A stretch of 64,000 bases of DNA from assembly GCA_025267735.1 (NCBI GenBank), contig CM046311.1, forward strand, positions 29,059,399 to 29,123,398, read 5' to 3'. Origin of the DNA: Mactra quadrangularis (lineage: Eukaryota > Mollusca > Bivalvia > Venerida > Mactridae). Positions 1-11,203 of the stretch are shown here, in pieces. Position 1 is the first letter of the stretch. Every line of letters starts with the position of its first letter. The notes under the pieces are model-generated. The model was not told where the DNA came from. It saw only the letters and a program-made list of their open reading frames with translations, and searched no databases. A program made the translations under genes and the position numbers.

Positions 1-67
1 CAATGCATCGGACGATTTGTAGTGTTACAGTGCTCATTGTATATCTAGTTACGACTAGATTGTGGTT

Positions 68-404
68 AGGGGTGTAACAATACTGTAAAAACCGTATCGC
101 AATATATTGCAAAACACGAAACCCGTATTGCAATATATTGCAGTACATAATAATTGTTCTTTGCGGATACATGCATTGCACGAATTAATGCACGTGCATC
201 GTCTTAATTTGATCAACATTGTACGTAGATATTTTTATTTTCAAATGATCTACACGTATTATGCAAATGTTTGAATAAGTTAGAAAAAAGGTTTTGTATG
301 GAACATTACTAGAAAACCGGTTCAGAGAAAAACAAACCGGTTAAAAATCGTCAGAAGTTGTATTGCAATATTAACCGGTATATCGGTTAACCGTTACACC
401 CCTA
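68..404. mobile_element. hAT-like MITE
   Basis: The left end AGGGGTGTAAC (69-78 region) is mirrored by GTTACACCCCT at 393-403. The interior is short and non-coding and contains repeated GCAATATATTGC palindromes and CCGGTT motifs. Flanks TTGTGGTT and TTATGGTT match at 7 of 8 bases, which suggests an 8-bp target duplication typical of hAT elements, although the right copy is offset by about two bases. No transposase is present. Superfamily assignment rests only on terminal repeat style and the flank. Confidence 0.55.
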
Positions 405-930
405 TTTATGGTTGTCTCAAAGTTAAGACCATAATAACGACAAGTATTAGCATTTCCAAAAATGCTTCAAATCGACGTTTAGCCTTGTATCAAATCTTCT
501 CCTTTGATTAAATGGATTCAAGTAATATGCACCGACGCTTTAAGCCGTGCCAAGTCTATTTAGAGAATATCGGGATTTGTGTGACCCGTTAACGATATGT
601 AAAACATTAAGGCCCTTTTTATTCATTGTTAAGCCCCTTCCGGGCTGATAAAAATACATGGAATGAACAGGCGTTGTCCAGGACTTGTTCCGACTACGCA
701 CGTAAAACAGCATTATTATTGTTCACTCTAGATTTTTTCCTATTTGGCATATAGGATCTACATTCGTTTTTTTTTAGCAAACCAAAATATTCTAGCGATC
801 AATTACTGATATGAATCAGTAGGACGTTTCCAATGGTGAACGTTAAGCTTACAGCGATATTCACGAGGGGCGTGACTTAAACCTGTCTCAGTGGATACTG
901 GTTACGCCTGATTGGATACGGATAATCTTC
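405..930. other. anonymous non-coding stretch
   Basis: No open frame, tRNA-like fold or family-level repeat was recognised. One small GC-rich hairpin (AGCCC/GGGCT) lies near 633-650, and short similarities (GAACAG, GGCCCTTTTT) to the hairpin segment at 976-1156 suggest decayed related sequence. Confidence 0.4.
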
Positions 931-944
931 TCCCGTATAAATAG
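911..944 (+). promoter_or_regulatory. TATA-box promoter with ATTGG element
   Basis: TATAAATAG occurs at 936-944, and an inverted CCAAT box (ATTGG) lies about 25 bp upstream at 911-915. A transcript started about 25-30 bp downstream would begin just before the hairpin segment at 976. The pairing is what one expects of a polymerase II core promoter; actual use is inference. Confidence 0.4.
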
Positions 945-975
945 ATTCGCCCGTTAGAAGGGAAGATAATTACAT

Positions 976-1156
976 ACAGCCCTTTTCAGGACTCTTCGTA
1001 AGAAGAGTATGTGTGCGGCCCTTGTAAGAGCCTCTATCCCCTTATCTTTCTATCTTTTAAATATAGTTTACAAGGGATGAACAGAGCGCTTACAGCCCTT
1101 TTTAGGGCTCCTCTTATGAGGAGTATGCGCGCGGCCCTTATCAGAGCCGTTCATCC
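976..1156 (+). repeat. tandemly duplicated triple-hairpin segment
   Basis: Two copies (976-1040 and 1092-1156, offset 116 bp) each encode three successive hairpins. In copy B these are GCCCT-TTTT-AGGGC (1095-1108), CTCCTC-TTAT-GAGGAG (1108-1123) and GGCCCT-TATC-AGAGCC (1133-1148). In copy A the middle stem is ACTCTTC/GAAGAGT (991-1008), and the third is at 1017-1032. Between copies the middle stem changes T-A to C-G at the same pair, a compensatory change. The third hairpin has the size and loop of a metazoan histone mRNA 3' stem-loop but carries one non-pairing position. No histone coding sequence is nearby, and the small open frame across the segment is not persuasive. Confidence 0.5.
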
Positions 1157-1430
1157 CTCATATTTTTATATAATAAAAAGTAGAATTAAATAAACTTAGA
1201 TTTTTATAATATGGATCGCCGCGTCGGTTGAAACATTTTTGTACATAACCGACGATATAAATAAACACTCACTTGACTTGAAAGGAAGATAAGTTTGCAT
1301 TTTTTTCAACAAATTGGAGTTTTAAAAAGAAAAAAAAACATGTAACAGTTAGTTTTGCATTTTCTGGGTCTTAAATTGCAACTTTCTTGAAACTGGTACT
1401 CTTTCCTATTTTAATTATTGTATTTTCTGG
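1157..1430. other. anonymous non-coding stretch
   Basis: AT-rich sequence with homopolymer runs. No gene or repeat family recognised. Confidence 0.4.
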
Positions 1431-1439
1431 TGAAACAAA

Positions 1440-1620
1440 CAGGTAACCCGACAAAACATGGCGTCGGCGAGTCAATTCACACACCCCTAATTTGACAATT
1501 TGACGTCCATTTTTCTATCATGTGGCCTCAAATGATTCATTTTGATTGACTTTATGCAACTGGTGTCGACCACAAAATGCTAAAATCTTGATAATTGTTT
1601 ATATCGACATTTCTGGAAAC
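1440..1620. repeat. dispersed repeat, inverted copy at 38580
   Basis: Read on the minus strand, 38580-38745 matches this segment over about 165 bp, including GTAACCC-ACAAAACATGGC, the CACCCCTAAT block and the TGACGTCCATTTTT block. I judge identity by eye at roughly three quarters. Neither copy has terminal repeats or coding potential that I can see. Confidence 0.6.
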
Positions 1621-1799
1621 GTCGTTAATAATTTTATGAATTATTGAAATTACAAGTTTTCATTATAACCCCTCAAAATCTTAAATCAGGAGATGTTTTA
1701 ACGACTATTCAAAATACGAGCATCTGATAAAAAATCAAATTGTTTGAATAGAATATAATATTAATGGGTATCAGATTCTTTAGATCATAACATTAATTA

Positions 1800-4420
1800 A
1801 ATACCCTTATATGAGTTAATACCTTGATACTAGTCTAGACCTACCTTAAAAGCCACAAAAGTCGACATTATATGTATTTTGAAAATATTACTTGGTAATT
1901 GTAATTGACGAATGATTCTTAAGTTCGAAATTTTTACACTTTGCAAGATCTGGAGAAATCAAATAAATATGAACATTGCAAACCTTTTTCTCTTGTATCT
2001 TTTATATTTAGCCCAACTTATATTTTATTACATTTTGACTTATTACATAACGTGTCGACTTAGTCAACGCGAAATGTAGTAAAATGAACAAAATGTAATA
2101 ATTTGGTTAATGTTAGTGGAATACCTTAATATTAGTTAATACCTTGATATGAGTCTAGACCTACCCTATATGCGACAAATGTCGACAGTGTACTTTTTTT
2201 TGAAAATATTTCTTAGGAATTGAGGATTGTTTCTTTATTTCGAATTTTTTTTACATTTTGCAAAATCTGGTGGAAACGTCTAAGTATAAACATTGCGTAC
2301 CTTTTTCTAAGTGCAAATATTAATTTTGGTATTAAAACTTTCATTTAGACTCACCATTTTATTATCTTTTGAATTTTAGCCAAACTTAAACTTTATTATA
2401 TTTTGACCTATTACATAACGTGTCGACTTTGTCATCGCAAAATGTAATAAAATGTTCAAAATATAATAACTTGGTTAATGTAAGTGGGGTACAATAATAT
2501 GAGTAAATACCTTAATATGAGTCTAGACCTACCTATTATGCGACAAATGTCGACAGTGTATGTTTCTTTTGGAAATATTTATTGGTAATTAAGGTTGTTT
2601 TTCTTAATTTTGAAATTTTATTACTTATTGCAAACATATTGCAAGCTGGACCAAACAACTTATTATGAACATTACAAACTTTTCTCAGTGCAAATGTTAG
2701 TTTTGAAATTTAAACATTCTCTCTCTTTCTAAAAATTGTCATTATCTTTTGAATTTTAGCCCAACTTATATTCTATTACATTTTGACTTATTAGATAACG
2801 CGTCGACATAGTCAACGCGATATGTAATAAAATGTTTAAAATGTAATAACATGTTTAATGTTTAAAGTGGAATACCTTATCATGACATATAACCTTAATA
2901 TGACTTAAGACCTACCTTAAACTCGATAAATGTCGATAATATATGTACTTTAAAAATATTTCTAAGTAATTGAGGATCGTTTGTTAATTTCTGAAATTTA
3001 ATTGCAATTTACAACATCTAGTGCAAACGACTAAGTATGAACATTGCAAACCTTTTTCTCAGTGCAAAAGGTTATTTCGGTATTAAATCTTCATTCAGGC
3101 TCGAAATAGTCAAAGTCGTTCAAACACTAAACCAACTTACATTTTTTTTTCATTTTGTCTTATTACATAACGTGTTGACTTAGTCAACGCAAAATGTAAT
3201 AAAATGTTCAAAATGTAATAATTTGTTAAATGCATGTGGAATACCTTAACAAGAGTTAAAGGTCATTTCGGTATTGAAACAATCATTCTGGCTATAAATT
3301 GTCAAAATCTTTGGAATCCAACTAACATTTTATAACATTTTGACCTATTACATAACGTGTCGACTTAGTCAACCTGACTTGTAATATAATGTTTAAAATG
3401 TAATAACTTGTTAAATACAAAAGGAATACATTAACAAGAATTAATAATCTTATTTGAGTTAAGACATACCTTAAAAGCGACAAATGTCGATAATACATGT
3501 ATATGTATTTTCAAAAAAATCAAAGTAATTGAGGATTATTTCTAAATTTCAAAATTTTATTACATTTTGCTAATCTAGTGCAAAAGACTAAGTATGAACA
3601 TTGCAAACCTTTTCTTAGTGCAAAAGGTTATTTTGGTATCAAAACATTCATTCGGGCTCAAATTGTCAAAATCGTTCGAATTATAACCAAACTAACATTT
3701 TATTACATTTGCATATTACATAACGTGTCGACATAGTCAACTAGAAATGTAATAAAATGTTCCATATGTAATGAGTTGTTAAATACAAGAGGAATACCTT
3801 AACAAGAATAATTAATCTTATATGAGTTAAGACCTACCTTAAAAGCAACAAATGTCGATAATATATGCATTTAAAAAAAATTCAAAGTAATTGCGGTTTG
3901 TTAGGGTACATTTTGACTTGTTACATAACGTGTCAACTTAGTCAACTCGAAATGTAATAAAATGTTCAAAATGTAATAATTTGTTAAATGCAAGTTGAAT
4001 ACCATAATATGAGTTATAACATTAATATGAGTTAGGACCTACCTTAAAAGCGACATGTGTTGACCGTAAATGTATTTTGAAAATATTTCAAAGTAATTGA
4101 GGATTGTTGCTAATTTTCAAAATGTTATCTATTTTATTTTATTTTGCAATATCTAGAGCAAACGAGTAAGTATGGACACGGCAAACCTTTTTTATTAGTA
4201 TAAAAGGTTATTTCGGTATTAAAACTTTTCTTCGGGCACATAGTCAAAATCTTTGGAACACTAACCCAACTAACATTTTATTACATTTCGATTTATTGCA
4301 TAACGTGTCGACTTAGTCAACCCGAAATGTAATCAAATGTCAAAATGTAAAAAAATGTTGAAATTGGCTGGACTACATTAAAATGTGTCAATTAATGATT
4401 AACATTGACTAAAAAGCAAT
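1800..4420. repeat. ~370-bp satellite array, about 8 units
   Basis: The anchor CATAACGTGTCGAC (or a close variant) recurs near 2046, 2412, 2791, 3165, 3348, 3717, 3922 and 4298. Spacings are 366, 379, 374, 183, 369, 205 and 376 bp, so the unit is about 370 bp with two internally deleted units. Each unit carries ACATTTTATTACATTT and its reverse complement on either side of the anchor (clear at 3690-3760 and 4271-4336), plus a shared tail with GAGTCTAGACCTACC and GACAAATGTCGA. No reading frame is conserved across units. Confidence 0.85.
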
Positions 4421-4439
4421 AATACATATACTGATATAT

Positions 4440-6540
4440 AGACACTGTGAAGATGATGAGAATACAGCAAGAAGCCATACTTTGTATATTGTATTATTGT
4501 ATATTGTATTATAACTGATGTTTTCATTTTTTATTATTTCCACTTAAACTTCATATTTGTTTTTACTTTGGTATTTTATTTTTTATTATTTTTGTTGATT
4601 CTATTTGTTCCTTATTGTTTTTTGTTTTTGCCATGCTGAGATATGTTTACCATTTTTATGTATTTCAAATGATCTCATTTAAGATGAATCTCACCATACT
4701 TACATAAACATAGGGCTAAATTTTTATCACATGTTTTTATATCATTCTGCTATAGTGTTGTTAAGTGTACATAGTCATTTTTAGTTAACTTAAATATGAA
4801 ACACTGTACATAATTACACTTAAGTATAGTCTTTATTATTGCTTTAACCATATTTTCCACATGTTTAGCATAATATTATTATTGTTAAAAATCAAAATTA
4901 TTCATTTTTTCTTATGTTTCAAGTTCTTTCTTGAAAAAATTAAATGGGTTTTAAACATTTATTTTTTTCAATTTTTTGAAGCCAGTGAATTGTTGTAAAG
5001 TTAGATTTAGATTTAGTAATATTGCATAATAATAGCTAATTTTAAGTAATAGTATTTAATTCATGACAACTTAACTTTTAACCTCGTCAGATGAACAGGG
5101 TCACTTCCCGTTTATATGAATATTGCTTACACTGAGATAAGGGTAACTATTTATGTATTTTATGACTAGTTTTGATATTTCTTTATGATTTTTTGCAGTA
5201 TCTAGGGATGCATATTCACTTGAATTGCTTAAGAATACTGTTATGTATATATTTGTTCATTTAATAACTTAACTTTTGGCAATATTTGTTGGTTACTAGG
5301 CATACATATTTGTTTACCTATGTAGCAGTTGTCTCCCCTGACAATTAGTGAAGCTGGGTAGATTAGAGATTAGATACAAATAGTTTACTTCATGTAATTT
5401 ATGTTTATTACTTATAGTTTATTGTAATATCGTATTTAATTATAGTTATTACAAGTTTTAAATATTTTAACTTGCCCTTTTTGAACTATGTATGTTAATG
5501 TCATAACTAATTAACCTTTTATGCAACCTTTGCTTTAGAAATTATAGTCTTAGTCATGGTCACTGATGTTGGGGCCAACAAATGTTGTTTAGAGACACTG
5601 AATTTTGTTATGAATCATTAATTGCCTTATTGACAGATTAACCTCATGCCTATGTCAGAATATTTACAATTTAGATTTATATATATGTTATAAGTTGTAT
5701 TTGTATTATTGTTCATTTTATATGGATTATAAAATTACCAATACTTAATTACCAATTGATGGAACAGCCACTAGTTATTAGGGTATTTTGTAAGAGTTAT
5801 CTCCCTTTTATAAAGAACAAAGAAGACTTTCTTTGTTTAGGGGTTTATTGCAGAGTTAATTCCCTTGAATAAATCATAGGGGCCAGCACTTTCCTGAGGC
5901 TATAGATATGAGTGCAGACTGAAAATATTTCAGTCTCAAAGTAACCACCACTTTGGTAACATCTTTAAACAACAGAGGTATTATTGATTTATTAATTATC
6001 TTTTTAATTATTCTATGTTTATCATTTTTCTCAAGTATTTTTAAGTAGATATTTTTGCTTAGTAAGTAAGAACAACATAGGACCTTTTCTTAATATTCTA
6101 ATGATTTTTGTTGATTGTTTGGATACTTAATTAGTAATTAATTTGTTAAGATTACTTTGTTTATTTTTTAGTGGCGGCCATCTTGAATTTTTGTTTGTTT
6201 ACACTTATGTTTTATTCCAGACTCATTTGATACTTTAATTTCTTATGTATTTAACATGTGGCATTGGTTTGCAGTTGCATTAAGTATCATCTTAAATTTG
6301 TTTATTTTAACCACTATCTTGATTTCTTTTGCCACTATTGCCATACAACATCATATTTTGCAAACTTGGTTAGCTTTCTCTAATTAAGATTTTGCCTTAT
6401 TGTATAATGTAACACTTAAACCTTGCTATTAGAAATCCAGATTAAATGTTAGTTACATTCATTTCATCTTGGTTTTGATATATTTAATTTTATTTCTTTT
6501 ACTTATTTTTAATAGTTTCCGCAATACTTTAAATACGGTG
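4440..6540. other. anonymous AT-rich region
   Basis: About 2.1 kb very rich in T and A with no open frame of note and no recognised transposon end. A small perfect palindrome, AGACTGAAA-ATA-TTTCAGTCT, lies near 5917-5937. No host gene can be supported here. Confidence 0.5.
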
Positions 6541-6544
6541 GTGT

Positions 6545-6640
6545 CATCCTGACGTACGAGCTCTGATTAATCACTCGAATTAGCCTTGAGGAAGACTATC
6601 TCAGGATTCGAACTGTTACGTCATATTATATATATTCAAA
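6545..6640 (+). other. structured-RNA-like segment
   Basis: An outer pair TGACGTA (near 6551) and TACGTCA (near 6624) encloses CTGATTA, two GAA-containing stretches and an inner hairpin formed by CCTTGAG and CTCAGG. The order is reminiscent of type I hammerhead ribozymes of Penelope-like elements, but the conserved CTGATGA and GAAA cores are not intact, so no functional call is made. Confidence 0.2.
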
Positions 6641-6651
6641 ATTCCTAACAC

Positions 6652-7266
6652 CAGGGCTGCGTTCAGTTATCAGTTAGCGTTAGCCAAACACAGTTATCGT
6701 TATGAACGGTTAATTGAACGACCCGTTGAAGTGCGAACGTTTAAAGATGGCGGGTAAGAGAGTCGTTACTTCTATTTTATTAGAAGAATTCGGAGAGGAG
6801 GACTTGTTTACTTGTTTTTTTGTACATGTATTGATCTAAATCAACGGGAGTAACACCACCGACTTCGTTAGACCTAATCCAGAAATTAAATTTATGGGTT
6901 TTTCCGTCCGTGCACAGGCGATACAGACAAAGTTGTCTACACATTATTGCTAAACAACACGAACTATGGATTAAATACTACTGTTCGTTTTTACACACGT
7001 TTTCATTGAAGCAGTGAAAGTTTGTTTGTACCGGAGGGGAAAACCCAAATATTTGAATTTCGGATAAAGTCTATTCGCTATGGCAGTTACTATTTTGCAA
7101 AATGTACTGGAACTATTTTGTTTCAGGTTGTTTCATATTCGCGTACTATATACTAAAACCGTATGCTAATGGCCTTAAACGTTTTCTGCTAACAGGCCGT
7201 TCAATTATTACTGTTGGCGAACGTTACAGAACGTTACAAAACGTTCGCGGTAACTGAACGCAGGGC
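6652..7266. mobile_element. 0.61-kb MITE (family copy 1)
   Basis: The left end CAGGGCTGCGTTCAGTTA (6653-6670) is mirrored by TAACTGAACGCAGGGC at 7251-7266. A second copy of nearly identical length is at 36716-37330 and a diverged partial copy at 57786-58285. Internal landmarks shared by copies include AAAGATGGCG and GGTTGTTTCATATTCGCG. It has no coding capacity. GGGC lies beside both ends in copies 1 and 2, so it is either a target duplication of a preferred site or part of the element. Superfamily is unassigned. Confidence 0.8.
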
Positions 7267-7470
7267 TGATGTTAAATCTCTGTTATTCATATTCTACACA
7301 TTTTGTCGAGCTGAAACTTACACAAGACTTAATTTACATGTGTAGATTAATGTTAAAAGAGACTTTTCTAAACTCCATTCCCTCTCTCTCGACCGGCAGG
7401 CCACCCCTACAAAAACACGTGTTACACGTGTACGAGAAATCCGTGCAATATTTTCAACACATTTCCGCTG

Positions 7471-7479
7471 TATATAAAG
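7471..7479 (+). promoter_or_regulatory. TATA box of the Tc1 element
   Basis: TATATAAAG lies 54 bp upstream of the transposase start codon at 7533, a plausible spacing for an element-internal promoter with a short leader. Confidence 0.4.
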
Positions 7480-7532
7480 CCTGAACCCTTCACACATGGC
7501 TATGTCATTAAAAGTGTCCGACTTTGAAAGCA

Positions 7533-8659
7533 ATGCCGAGACTAAGCAACGAAACCAGAGTACGGGTCATTGGAATGCTGGAAACAGGATCCAGTCAACG
7601 CCATGTAGCGCGTGTATTACGCTGTAATGAAAGCACAGTCAGACGTTTATGGAGCAAATACAGACAGACCGGTAAGTAATCGAAAGTTTATCATATTCAT
7701 GACATTTTGCATAATCTAAACGACAACATTTTGGTAAACAAATCCTCACTTGTGTTCTGTTTCAGGTGGCGTCGCTGACTTGCCCAGGGCCCCTAAAAGA
7801 CGTGTAACAACCAACGCCCAGGACAGACGCATTCTTACTTCTCATGCTCGCAATCGTACCCAGCCAGCCGAGAGGACGGCGGCATTAACTATTGGTACTC
7901 ATAGTCGACCAGTAAGCGGCCAAACAATACGGAATAGGCTACGGGAGCATGGGTTCGAGCCAGACGACAGTATGTTGGTCCGGTTCTGACACAACGTCAT
8001 CGCTTAGCACGCAACGACTGGGCTCGTAACCATCCTGGCTGGACACGACAGCAGTGGTCCAACGTTATTTTTAGTGATGAATCCCGGTTTACCCTTGACA
8101 ACAAGGATGGGAGGGTGCGTGTGTACCGCCGCACTGGAGAACGTTTTGCGGACATTTACAAAAGTGTGCAGCAGTTAAATCGTTTTCAGTGTGGAATTAT
8201 GGTAAAGGGAGGAATAACGACCACACAGAAGCTTGAGTTGGATGTAATTCGTGGAACATAATTCGTGGAACATTGAATGCTCAGCGTTACATTCAGGACG
8301 TATTGGAGCCAGTTGTTATTCCTTTCATAAACCACCGACGTGACGTCATTTATCAACATGACAATGCAAGGCCGCACGTTGCTCGTATAACCATGGACTT
8401 CTTACGGCAAAACAATGTCAACCTGATGGAATGGCCTGCATTATCACCAGATCTGTCCCCCATTGAGCACGTCCGGGATGAACTGGGTCGGCGATTACGT
8501 AGACGTCATGTCCGACCGGAAACGCTATAGCAGCTGGAGGATGCCATCATGGAGGAGTGGGCTAACATACCTGTTGATGTTCTGGCCAGATATATTCATT
8601 CTATGCGGCGTAGATGCCGCGCCGTGATCAATGCTAATGGAGGACACACCAGATACTGA
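7533..8659 (+). pseudogene. Tc1/mariner (DD34E) transposase, decayed
   Basis: Exon 1 (7533-7671, MPRLSNETRVRVIGMLETGS) encodes the N-terminal helix-turn-helix. A 94-bp intron with GTAAGT and TTTCAG ends (7672-7765) is followed by exon 2 starting GVADLPRAPKRR. Catalytic residues are visible: D in FSDES (about 8074), D in QHDNARPH (8360) and E in SPIEH (8465), the last two separated by 34 residues, the Tc1 signature. Damage includes a frameshift near 7955, a short direct duplication (ATTCGTGGAACAT twice, about 8250-8275) that shifts the frame, loss of the usual W in the MVWGG motif (here MVKGG), and a TAG stop at 8528. Terminal repeats could not be placed confidently. It abuts the MITE ending at 7266. 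Function was cut-and-paste transposition; this copy is dead. Confidence 0.92.
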
Positions 8660-8774
8660 CTTAATGATTTTTACATTTTGCCCTCTGTGATAATTTACAG
8701 ACATTGTGATGTTTTAAAATGACACACCTTATGCTAGGTTTATATCTGGCCACGATCTCCCCGATTAGCTAGAG

Positions 8775-8990
8775 GCTAAAAAATCGGGAAGCTCTACGAT
8801 TAAATGGTATACTCCACGTTCTGTTACGCTTCCTTACGAAATCAGCACGTTTTGTTGCGCTCTACTGCGCCTTGCTACGATCGAGCCCACGATTTGCATC
8901 ACGTTCTGTTACGCTTTGTAGCGATCTCCTGCGATTTGACCTACGATTTGAGACAAATGACCACGTTTTACGTCACGATTTGATATTTAA
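8775..8990. repeat. left subterminal motif cluster of Harbinger element
   Basis: Repeated variants of CACGTTCTGTTACGCT and CACGATTTG occur at roughly 15-35 bp intervals. Reverse-complement versions (GTGACAGAGCGTGG, CGTAACAGATCGTGG) fill 21630-22110 at the other end. Subterminal arrays of this kind serve as transposase or partner-protein binding sites in several DNA transposons; that role here is inference. Confidence 0.65.
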
Positions 8991-9028
8991 ACAAGAAATG
9001 ATTTACTTTAGGCTTTTTATTCGCAACA

Positions 9029-10396
9029 ATGAACCAGCTGGATATAGACGATCCTGAATTGGCTGTTTTAATTTACGCATATATTGTTGAACGAAAGAAA
9101 AGGTCACAGCATATACGTGATATAAATATCGGATTAGAAGTCAGAAGAAGAAATAAAAAGCCTAGGTCATGCTGGGTTAAGCCGTGGTTAAGTGTTGAAA
9201 GTAGGCTTCAATATGGACATTACACACAACTATTAAATACCGACATCCGGTGTCGAGATGTCGGTGCATACATAAACTATCTAAGAATTGCTCCAGCCTT
9301 GTTTGACGAGATTCAGGTAAGAATATTGCCAATTATTGATAAGCAAAGGACCAGATTTCGTGAACCAATTTGTCCTGGATTGCAGTTGGTGCTTGTCCTC
9401 AGATGTCAGATGCACAGATCTTTAAGGACACGGAACTGTTTGATTGTCTGGAGAATGGTACACTTGGAATACTGCCACCTTGCCCTTTAAACAATGGTGA
9501 CCCTGACATAGATATGCCTTATCTCATTATTGGTGACGATGATTTTGCACTGAGATAGTATCTATTGAAACCATATGCACGGCGATCAATGCCAAAAGAG
9601 GATCTTATACATGTATATAACTACAGAATATCTAGAGGCCGACGTGTTGTCGAAAATGCATTTGGCATTCTGGCAAAGAGATTCCGATGTCTTCTTGGGA
9701 CTTTGGAACAGAAACCTGAAGTAGTGAGAGATATCATTAAAGCAGTTGTAGTACTACACAACTTGCTAAGGACGAGGTTGGTGGATATTTAAATTCGTTT
9801 GCGAATTGAATTAACCTTGTTTAACAACAATGGCACATTTAAGTTACATGAACAAATTTTACACGGAAAACACTATTTTTTGTTTTATATTATCTTTTAC
9901 AATGACGCCGTGCGTAGATATTTTGCAACCCAGTAAACAAATGCTATATTCAGATACTATTAAATGTCATAGAATGTTATATTAACAGTTAATTTAATAC
10001 ACATGGTGTGTTGTTTAAATCATAGGTGTTATCTTTAGTGTTATTTAGGAAAATAATAGTACATATATATTTGGTTAACTTTACATATCTGGCACATACG
10101 TATTTAATGTGTCGCTTACAGCCGCTAGATACTAATTAGTGTATATTTTTGTTTATGTTTGTAGATATCCAATGATGTCCAATGAAGTAGACAATGAGGA
10201 TGATGACCATAATATCGAACCTGGTACCTGGCGAAATGTGGTTAACTGGCAGGATGTTCCTCAACAAGATGGACAAAGAAACAGGGCCACTACTGATGCG
10301 ATAATACAACGAGAGCAACTTTAACAGTTCTTCAGTTCACCAGGTGGAGCTGTGCCTTGGCAAAGCAATATGATACCAAATGTAAATAGTGACTAG
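9029..10396 (+). pseudogene. HARBI1-like Harbinger transposase, internally deleted
   Basis: The N-terminal part (9029 to about 9390) contains WVKPWLSVESRLQYGHY and FREPICPGLQL, matching the conserved start of the Harbinger DDE nuclease. It then jumps with a frame change to SDAQIFKDTELFDCLENG, so the block holding the first catalytic Asp and the residues before SDAQIF is deleted. The C-terminal block keeps the catalytic Glu in [15 protein letters not shown] and the LHNLLRTR end. TAG at 9556-9558 interrupts MPYLIIGDDDFALR. An intron 9777-10164 (GTTGGT...TTTGTAG) joins in phase to exon 2 (YPMMSNEVDNEDDDHN...), which has a TAA at 10322 and ends at TAG 10394-10396. The element it lies in is therefore non-autonomous. 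Confidence 0.9.
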
Positions 10397-10599
10397 CGTG
10401 TGAAACCCTGATTATTACATTTGCAAAGTTTGTTTGACATAGCAATTACAGTATGTGTGTTAACCAAATAAACAAATTTGAAATGTTTTTCTTAACTTTA
10501 ATATCGTTTACTTAAACAATTTTTAGAAAATAAAACCCAACTGTTTAATAAAACATGTCTAATGGGTTACAACATACAAAATTGAAATTTGCAAAACCA

Positions 10600-10830
10600 G
10601 TATGTCCTCTCTTTCTTAGAGAAATTTCACAAGTATTTAAAACAATTGAACAAAACCTACTATGCTCAAACATAAAAATATGAATTTTGCGGGATCAATA
10701 TCTCTTTTTCATAGAGAAATTTCACAATTATCTTTATAAGGTCGAACAAAGGATAATGTGATAAACATTAACATGCGATTTGCCGAATTAATGTCCTCTT
10801 TGTTAGAGCAATTCACAACTATCTAAAAAC
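10600..10830. repeat. three ~93-bp imperfect tandem units
   Basis: Units share a TTTGC-TATGTCCTCTTT stretch followed by TTAGAGAAATTTCACAA-like sequence near 10616, 10711 and 10803. They lie between the convergent 3' ends of the two Harbinger genes. Confidence 0.6.
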
Positions 10831-11203
10831 GGTCAAAAGTATCATGGGCATTTAAAATAATTAGCGAGTATACACATTCTGTATGATTTTGCTACATGTA
10901 TATTAAGTTGCCTTAATCGTCATTTTCCACATCTGTTGGGATACCCGCCTCCCGTGCCAATGCTGACAAGCTAAGACTTGGCTTATTAACCAGGGATTGA
11001 AGCTCCGTGTATGTCTTCTCCTGAAGATCTGCCACCCGCATGACGGATGTTTTTGTCATTGGAGGAGGGCTAGTAAAGATATGAAGAGGGAACTGATCTT
11101 GCACCCATTGCCTGTCCTGGGATTGCCACACACCAGTGGAATGACCTTGTGTTTGCGAGGGCCATTGGCTTGGTTGTGGCTGCTAATTCTGGTACGCATA
11201 TCC

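Noticed and set aside
1011..1193. 60-codon frame over the triple hairpins
   Set aside because: It spans the structured duplicated segment; the protein has no recognisable feature and the repeated part explains its length.
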